Assembly: GCA_016292545.1 (NCBI GenBank)
Contig: JAEDIG010000045.1
Coordinates: 1 to 17,673 of the forward strand
Origin: Bacteroidaceae bacterium
GTDB lineage: Bacteria > Bacteroidota > Bacteroidia > Bacteroidales > Bacteroidaceae
DNA: 17,673 bases
Direction: 5' to 3'
Shown piece by piece: positions 14,144 to 17,673 of the stretch. Position 1 is the stretch's first letter. Every line of letters starts with the position of its first letter. Position numbers and translations under genes: made by a program. Below the pieces are notes generated by a model. It was given only the letters and a program-made list of their open reading frames with translations. It searched no databases and was not told where the DNA came from.

Positions 14144-14797
14144 TTAATAATAGTATTCTTCTTCTTCCTCTTCAAATTCCACATTGCAGATTTCATTTAT
14201 GCTTATCTCCTGATACACGGTCACTGCCTTGATCAGATGTTCCGTTTCCTCAAGTGCCACTGCCATGCTGTCCTCGCTCACTCCGTTGGCTTCGGCTGCC
14301 TGGGCAAGCAGGTTTCTTGGCACAGCGGGTGTGTATGGCAGCCGGCGTTGTTTCTTGGGGGCTGTTTTCTTGGGTGCTGCTTTCTGAGGGGCATCTGGTT
14401 TGCTGGTGTCCTCCTTCACCACAGTGTCTATGGACGCTGCTGTGTCTTTTATCGTGTCTGCCGTGGGTGCCTCGGCTACCATCGGAACTGTTTCCTCCTC
14501 TCCGGCACCGATGATTATCGCCATTGCAATCACTGCGGCAGCTGCTGCTCCCGACAGATAGAACCAAAGCCGCCTGCGTCTGCCGGGGGGCACGGTGGTG
14601 TTCAGCCCGCAGTCAAAGCCTTCGTCAAACTGGCGGAACATTTCCCTGTATGCCTTCCAGTCCTCGTCGGGCATACAGGCAGGCTTGTCTTCATCGGTGG
14701 CATTGCGGAAATAGTTGGCAAGAGTGGCCTCGTCCTCCACAGATGTCTCTCCGTCCATAAACCTGCAGAGCAGTTCTTCCATTTTCGCGTCTTTCAT
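14144..14797 (-). CDS. membrane-anchored anti-sigma-like protein
   Basis: This 217-residue protein probably holds the co-encoded ECF sigma factor at the membrane. The cytoplasmic N-terminus (MEELLCRFMDGETSVEDEATLANYF) resembles the short anti-sigma/zf-HC2-like start of Bacteroidetes anti-sigma proteins, but no full His-Cys zinc motif is seen. One membrane helix lies at about 77-98, preceded by RRRR, so the N-terminus should be inside. The periplasmic part has a Lys/Pro/Ala linker (PQKAAPKKTAPKKQRR), a small helical region and an odd acidic tail ending EFEEEEEEYYY. Its ATG overlaps the sigma-factor stop (ATGA, 14794-14797), the coupling usual for sigma/anti-sigma pairs. Binding to the sigma factor is inferred. 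Confidence 0.78.
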   Translation of the reverse strand: MKDAKMEELLCRFMDGETSVEDEATLANYFRNATDEDKPACMPDEDWKAYREMFRQFDEGFDCGLNTTVPPGRRRRLWFYLSGAAAAAVIAMAIIIGAGEEETVPMVAEAPTADTIKDTAASIDTVVKEDTSKPDAPQKAAPKKTAPKKQRRLPYTPAVPRNLLAQAAEANGVSEDSMAVALEETEHLIKAVTVYQEISINEICNVEFEEEEEEYYY

Positions 14798-15309
14798 TGT
14801 CTGAATCTCATTTTAATGTCGTTGAATAATTTTCTGCGTGCATTGGACAGCACCACTCTCACCGATGCTTCGCTTATGCCCAGTAGCCGTGCTATTTCCT
14901 CGTTGGAACAATGTTCCATCTGGCGCATCTTCAGCACTTGCAGCTCTCTTGGCGGCAGTTTCTCCATCTGCCCTACGAGCCACTTCTCCTCTTCCTGCAG
15001 CTCCATGTGCTCCGACGGACCCGGCCCACTTGCTGCCGTCTGGCTCAGGCCTTCCTTGGTGTCGGCAAAGAGTGTCTGGGCCTTCTTCATCCTTCTGCTT
15101 GCATCGATGGAAAGGCGTTGCGCAATCACTGTGGCGAGTTTGAGGGCATGCCCTTCATCCTTGAGCTGGTCGTGCAGGGTCCACAGGCGCAGCATCGCAT
15201 CGCTGGCGGCATCCTCGGCATCCTCAGCCGAAGGCAGCATCTGCCTTGCCACACCGTGTGCCCTTGCCCGCAGCTGAGCGGCTATCGCTTCAAACTCCTT
15301 TCGTGTCAT
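14794..15309 (-). CDS. ECF-type RNA polymerase sigma factor
   Basis: This 171-residue sigma-70 family protein has only regions 2 and 4, so it is an ECF sigma. Region 2 is at about 10-75, with the polymerase-binding stretch EDAEDAASDAMLRLW (29-43). Region 4 is at about 112-165: LPPRELQVLKMRQ, then the helix-turn-helix SNEEIARLLGISEASVRVVLSNARRKL. The linker holds a Gly/Pro-rich segment. It is coupled to the downstream anti-sigma-like gene and lies 28 nt after the DUF2807 gene. Many Bacteroidetes ECF sigmas drive polysaccharide uptake through FecR/TonB receptors, but neither is adjacent here, so an envelope or surface signal is more likely. Confidence 0.93.
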   Translation of the reverse strand: MTRKEFEAIAAQLRARAHGVARQMLPSAEDAEDAASDAMLRLWTLHDQLKDEGHALKLATVIAQRLSIDASRRMKKAQTLFADTKEGLSQTAASGPGPSEHMELQEEEKWLVGQMEKLPPRELQVLKMRQMEHCSNEEIARLLGISEASVRVVLSNARRKLFNDIKMRFRQ

Positions 15310-15337
15310 CCTTGTATTGAGAGAGAGAAGGGGGAGT

Positions 15338-16180
15338 TTATGGTCGTGCGTTGATGTTGTTTACTGTCTTCACCGTCTTCGGCTTCTCCCGAATGTCGTT
15401 TTCACGGCAGTCTCCGGTTACTTCAAGTTCCCTCTTGATTACCTCGCCAGAGCCGAATACCGATGATTTGTAGTTGACCACCTTGCCTTTTAGGCCTATT
15501 CTGCCCGAACCGGCTATTCTGCATTCCAGTTCCTGGCAATTGCTGAACGCTGTGTTGATGTCACCGCTGCCGGCCACCGACAGGCGTGCTTTTTTGCAGG
15601 TGGAGGCAACGTTGCTGAGGTCCACTCCACCCGAGCCAGCCACCTCAGCGTTCAGATTTTCCGTGTTGGCCTGTTGTATGTCAATGCCTCCCGACCCGGC
15701 AGTGGACAAGCGCAGTTTGTCGGCGGTCACATTTTTCAGCTTTACGCTTCCCGACCCGCTGATCATGAACTCCAGGTCTTCCGATTTGATGTCGGTGGTG
15801 GCCACGAAATCCCCACTGCCCAGACAACTTACCTTGGTCAGTTCGGGCGACGTAATCTTCACAATGACCTCACCATAGATGCTGGCATTGTTGAACGTGA
15901 TGCCGTTCATCTTGATAGCGTCCTTTTTCTGGCCCTCCACATAGATTTTCAGCTGCTTGTCTTTCACTTCCGCTTTCACCTTCTTCATGTCCTCGGGCGA
16001 GGCGATGATGGTACACTTGTGCTTCGGGCCTTGGGTGTAGCGGACGGTGAAGCTGGCCGCAATCGACACTTTGTCAAACTGGCTCACGGAAACCGTCTTT
16101 TCCTGGGTCTCCTTACTTTGGGCGGCAATTGCCCCCATGCAGATGGCCATAGCCATGATAAACAGAATCATCTTTTTCAT
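15338..16180 (-). CDS. exported DUF2807 (head GIN domain) beta-helix protein
   Basis: This 280-residue protein has a signal peptide (MKKMILFIMAMAICMGAIAA) and no lipobox. The mature part is a DUF2807 'GIN' domain: early FDKVSIAASFTVRYTQG, then a ladder of Gly-Ser-Gly turns at residues 121, 142, 162, 182, 204, 224 and 243, about 20 residues apart, as expected of rungs in a right-handed beta-helix. Such proteins are exported in Bacteroidetes and often sit next to ECF sigma genes; their function is not established ('putative auto-transporter adhesin' is only a label). It is the first gene of the four-gene operon, 28 nt before the sigma factor. The C-terminus is a charged tail (RENDIREKPKTVKTVNN) without a sorting domain. 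Confidence 0.88.
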   Translation of the reverse strand: MKKMILFIMAMAICMGAIAAQSKETQEKTVSVSQFDKVSIAASFTVRYTQGPKHKCTIIASPEDMKKVKAEVKDKQLKIYVEGQKKDAIKMNGITFNNASIYGEVIVKITSPELTKVSCLGSGDFVATTDIKSEDLEFMISGSGSVKLKNVTADKLRLSTAGSGGIDIQQANTENLNAEVAGSGGVDLSNVASTCKKARLSVAGSGDINTAFSNCQELECRIAGSGRIGLKGKVVNYKSSVFGSGEVIKRELEVTGDCRENDIREKPKTVKTVNNINARP

Positions 16181-16438
16181 GTTGATACACTTTTTTTGTT
16201 GTTCCTTCTATATATAATAACGAATGAAAAAGGAAAAGTTAATGAATCGGGCCGTTTTTTTTTTTCTTTTTTTTTCAGCTTGTCGGGTATCAGTCCCAGG
16301 CATCCTTTCCTGTGCCTTGCCGAATGCTATACTAGCTTCAAAATCAGTTGGACAGCTGCCGATGCGGGAATGAAATATATTCCCTTTGGCAAAGACAATA
16401 AACAACCACGAAAAAGAAGCTATACATAAATGGCAGAA
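16181..16438. other. intergenic leader of the sigma operon with long homopolymer tracts
   Basis: No convincing gene is present. On the + strand T11-C-T9 (16255-16275) lies about 75 nt upstream of the DUF2807 start, so as an A-tract on the coding strand it could bend DNA or act like an UP element. A weak -7-like TAACTTTT (minus, 16234-16241) is the only promoter candidate. A small inverted repeat GGGAAT-N7-ATTCCC lies at 16366-16384. A 65-codon minus frame with a TTG start (16208-16405) shows no coding features and ends in the poly-A region. Confidence 0.5.
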
Positions 16439-16531
16439 AGATTAATAACCTTACGGCAGTAAGATTAATAACCTTATCGCTGTAAGATTAATAACCTTAT
16501 CGCCGATGAAGCAGTAATAAATCGCCGATGA
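16439..16531. repeat. 23-bp tandem repeat, three copies plus a degenerate fourth
   Basis: The copies begin at 16439, 16462 and 16485, each starting with the same 15 bases AGATTAATAACCTTA and diverging slightly over the last eight (CGGCAGTA, TCGCTGTA, TCGCCGAT). A fourth, decayed unit follows, keeping AGTAATAA and the end ATCGCCGATGA (16521-16531), which repeats 16499-16509 at 22 bp. The period is about two helical turns, so side-by-side protein binding is possible. No spacers are present, so it is not CRISPR. Confidence 0.85.
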
Positions 16532-16660
16532 TATTGGTATGGCTGGATTCATTTGCTTCATTCAGGTTCTTCCGTAGGCAATTCCAGCCGTGCACCCATC
16601 TCCCTGGGTTCCGCGTTGCTCCTCGTTTGGAAGGAATGCTGTAACGTGGATATGGAATTA

Positions 16661-16720
16661 TGTCACCCTCTCAGGGAGGGCGTAGAAATCTTCCCGGTGT
16701 CCCCCCAGTTTAGAGGGAGG
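16661..16720. repeat. GC-rich imperfect inverted repeat in intergenic DNA
   Basis: CCCTCTCAGGGAGGG (16666-16680) and CCCCCCAGTTTAGAGGGAGG (16701-16720) pair imperfectly, with a CCCTCT/AGAGGG core, and are separated by GTAGAAATCTTCCCGG. It resembles dispersed intergenic repeats of Bacteroidetes genomes or the remnant of a small non-autonomous element; only one copy is in this window. The remainder of 16532-16735 shows no gene or signal that I can support. Confidence 0.4.
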
Positions 16721-16735
16721 AAGAAAAACGCCTAG

Positions 16736-17176
16736 AAAGGGTCGCAAACTATCAGCCCATGGCAGAGCATATTCTCTGTTCGTTTATCGAAGTACGAGAC
16801 AGACCTTTCGGATAAGAATGCAAAGTTGGAAGTGGCAAAGCAAACTCTTTCTTCCCTTACATCAGAGCAAGAGAAAGTACAAATTGAATTGTCACGTAAG
16901 AATTATCAAATAGAAAGGCTTGACTCTGAAATAGCAGAACTTGAAACGAAAAAGGAAAGCATAGAAGAAGGTAAGGCAACTATACTCGGCATCTTCAATA
17001 AGGGAGATTTGGCTAAAGCTCGTAAGAAAATCTCTGACCAGGAGGATGAGATTTCTCTGTTCAAGAAACAAGTCCAGCAACTTCAAACAGAGAAAGCAAA
17101 ATTGCTCAAAGAGGCTCAGTCCAAGATAGATGAAGTTTTCAACTTATCCCAATGTATTTCTGTTCTTCGTTCATAA
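16736..17176 (+). pseudogene. 5'-truncated coiled-coil protein gene (remnant)
   Basis: From 16826 (a TTG) to TAA 17174-17176 the frame encodes about 116 residues of almost continuous coiled coil: regular Leu/Ile heptads with Glu/Lys/Gln, broken by GIFNKGDLAKARKK. The coiled-coil pattern continues upstream in frame without an ATG (KYETDLSDKNAKLEVAK, from about 16790) up to a TAG at 16733-16735. The true start is therefore missing and the gene seems cut near 16780. The last residues (FNLSQCISVLRS) also look unlike the preceding helix, so the 3' end may be displaced as well. The base composition is AT-rich compared with the rest of the window. The family is not recognised; long N-terminal coils of phage- or nuclease-associated proteins look similar. 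Confidence 0.6.
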
Positions 17177-17188
17177 AACTTTTGTTCT

Positions 17189-17614
17189 TTACCCTTTTTG
17201 CATTGCGAATGTGGTAGAGAGTTTTTCAATCACGTCTTTATCCGCTGGTAGCCACTTCACACAATCTAATTCGTCTAAGGCGAGCCAACGTGCATCCTCA
17301 TGCTCAAGTAGCGACAAATCTCCACTGATGATGGTGCAAAGGTAGCAATGCATCGTGAGGTGAAACTTGGGATAGTCATACTCCACGGTAGTGAGCAATT
17401 CATCCACCTCTATCTCCGTGGCCAGTTCCTCACGAATCTCGCGTTTCAAAGCATCCTCTGTACTTTCCCCAGGTTCAATTTTTCCTCCCGGGAACTCCCA
17501 CCAATCCTTCCACTCGCCATACCCACGTTGAGTGGCGAAGATGCGACCGTCACGAACGATGATGGCTGCAACGACCTCTATGTGTTTACGTTCATCCATT
17601 GTTATGCTATCCAT
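17189..17614 (-). CDS. Nudix hydrolase, MutT/CTP-pyrophosphohydrolase type
   Basis: This 141-residue nucleotide pyrophosphatase probably hydrolyses an oxidised or unusual (d)NTP to the monophosphate. The Nudix box is G44-x5-E50-x7-R58-E-I-R-E-E63, which supplies the metal-binding glutamates; the glycine that normally follows (EExG) is Ala65. Before it lie VVAAIIVRDGRIFATQR and WWEFPGGK, and after it YPKFHLTMHCYLC and EDARWLALDEL, the pattern of the NudG/MutT branch. M6 (17599) is an alternative start closer to the conserved core. The gene start overlaps the end of the upstream partial frame by 13 nt, so the two are probably co-transcribed. It converges with the coiled-coil remnant, leaving only 12 nt between stops. 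Confidence 0.9.
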   Translation of the reverse strand: MDSITMDERKHIEVVAAIIVRDGRIFATQRGYGEWKDWWEFPGGKIEPGESTEDALKREIREELATEIEVDELLTTVEYDYPKFHLTMHCYLCTIISGDLSLLEHEDARWLALDELDCVKWLPADKDVIEKLSTTFAMQKG

Positions 17615-17673
17615 TTGAAGTCCTCCATTAGGTCATCAGGAAGTTTATTGTCCATGTGTATGTCATAAAGGAT
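17602..17673 (-). CDS. C-terminal end of an unidentified gene (partial)
   Basis: On the minus strand an open frame enters from the right edge and stops at TAA 17604-17602, giving 23 residues that end DDLMEDFKWIA. The frame overlaps the Nudix start by 13 nt, as in coupled operon genes, and is acidic and plausible as a protein tail. It is too short to assign. Confidence 0.5.
   Translation of the reverse strand: MLYDIHMDNKLPDDLMEDFKWIA

Noticed and set aside
14237..15277. 346-codon + strand frame across the anti-sigma and sigma genes
   Set aside because: It is opposite two coupled genes with clear HTH and membrane-helix features; its Cys/Ser/Leu-rich composition is not protein-like.
16439..16531. 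Possible CRISPR array
   Set aside because: The units abut directly, with no spacers, only three to four copies and no cas genes.
16553..16735. 60-codon + strand frame with a TTG start
   Set aside because: It has no ATG and no ribosome site, and it runs through the GC-rich inverted repeat. Its end (VSPQFRGRKKNA) looks like translated intergenic repeat.

Overview
The window looks like chromosome of a Bacteroidales bacterium, most likely a Prevotella/Bacteroides relative. Three things point there: several start sites are preceded by the Bacteroidetes -7 promoter box TAnnTTTG, two of them with a TTTG box exactly 20 nt upstream; the sialic acid genes are in the nanL-nanE-nanT order known from Bacteroides fragilis; and there is a DUF2807 'GIN' protein beside an ECF sigma factor. 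Most of the window is moderately GC-rich, while the last ~0.9 kb is visibly more AT-rich.

Layout. 1-2586 (+): end of a MacB-type ABC exporter cluster, with the tail of one permease, a second complete permease and a periplasmic adaptor. 2758-5179 (-): a nitrogen operon transcribed as outer-membrane protein, divergent PII protein, Amt ammonium channel. 5180-5441: control region with a promoter box, repeated TTATTGACAT motifs and a 49-bp palindrome that probably terminates the next operon. 5442-8545 (-): a fused acyl-activating enzyme/ACP/PlsC acyltransferase, translationally coupled to a hemolysin III (TrhA) membrane protein. 8678-9538 (-): AraC-type regulator with a perfect promoter, back to back with an equally perfect promoter pointing right that has no gene behind it. 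9734-13113 (-): nanLET sialic acid catabolism operon with an inverted-repeat operator candidate. 13275-16180 (-): four-gene operon of DUF2807 surface protein, ECF sigma factor, membrane anti-sigma-like protein and an exported protein of unknown function. 16181-16735: no gene; it holds long homopolymer tracts, a 23-bp tandem repeat and a GC-rich inverted repeat. 16736-17673: AT-richer block with a 5'-truncated coiled-coil gene (+), a Nudix hydrolase (-) and the tail of an upstream gene (-).

How the genes work together. NanL cleaves sialic acid to ManNAc and pyruvate, NanE epimerises ManNAc to GlcNAc, and NanT imports the sugar. The PII/Amt pair handles ammonium uptake. The Aas-like fusion probably recycles fatty acids into phospholipid. 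The sigma/anti-sigma operon looks like an envelope-responsive circuit.

No clear phage, CRISPR or complete mobile element is visible. The most unusual points are the orphan divergent promoter at 9638-9669, the 49-bp palindrome, the tandem repeat next to the composition shift, and the GSG-ladder sigma-factor operon.
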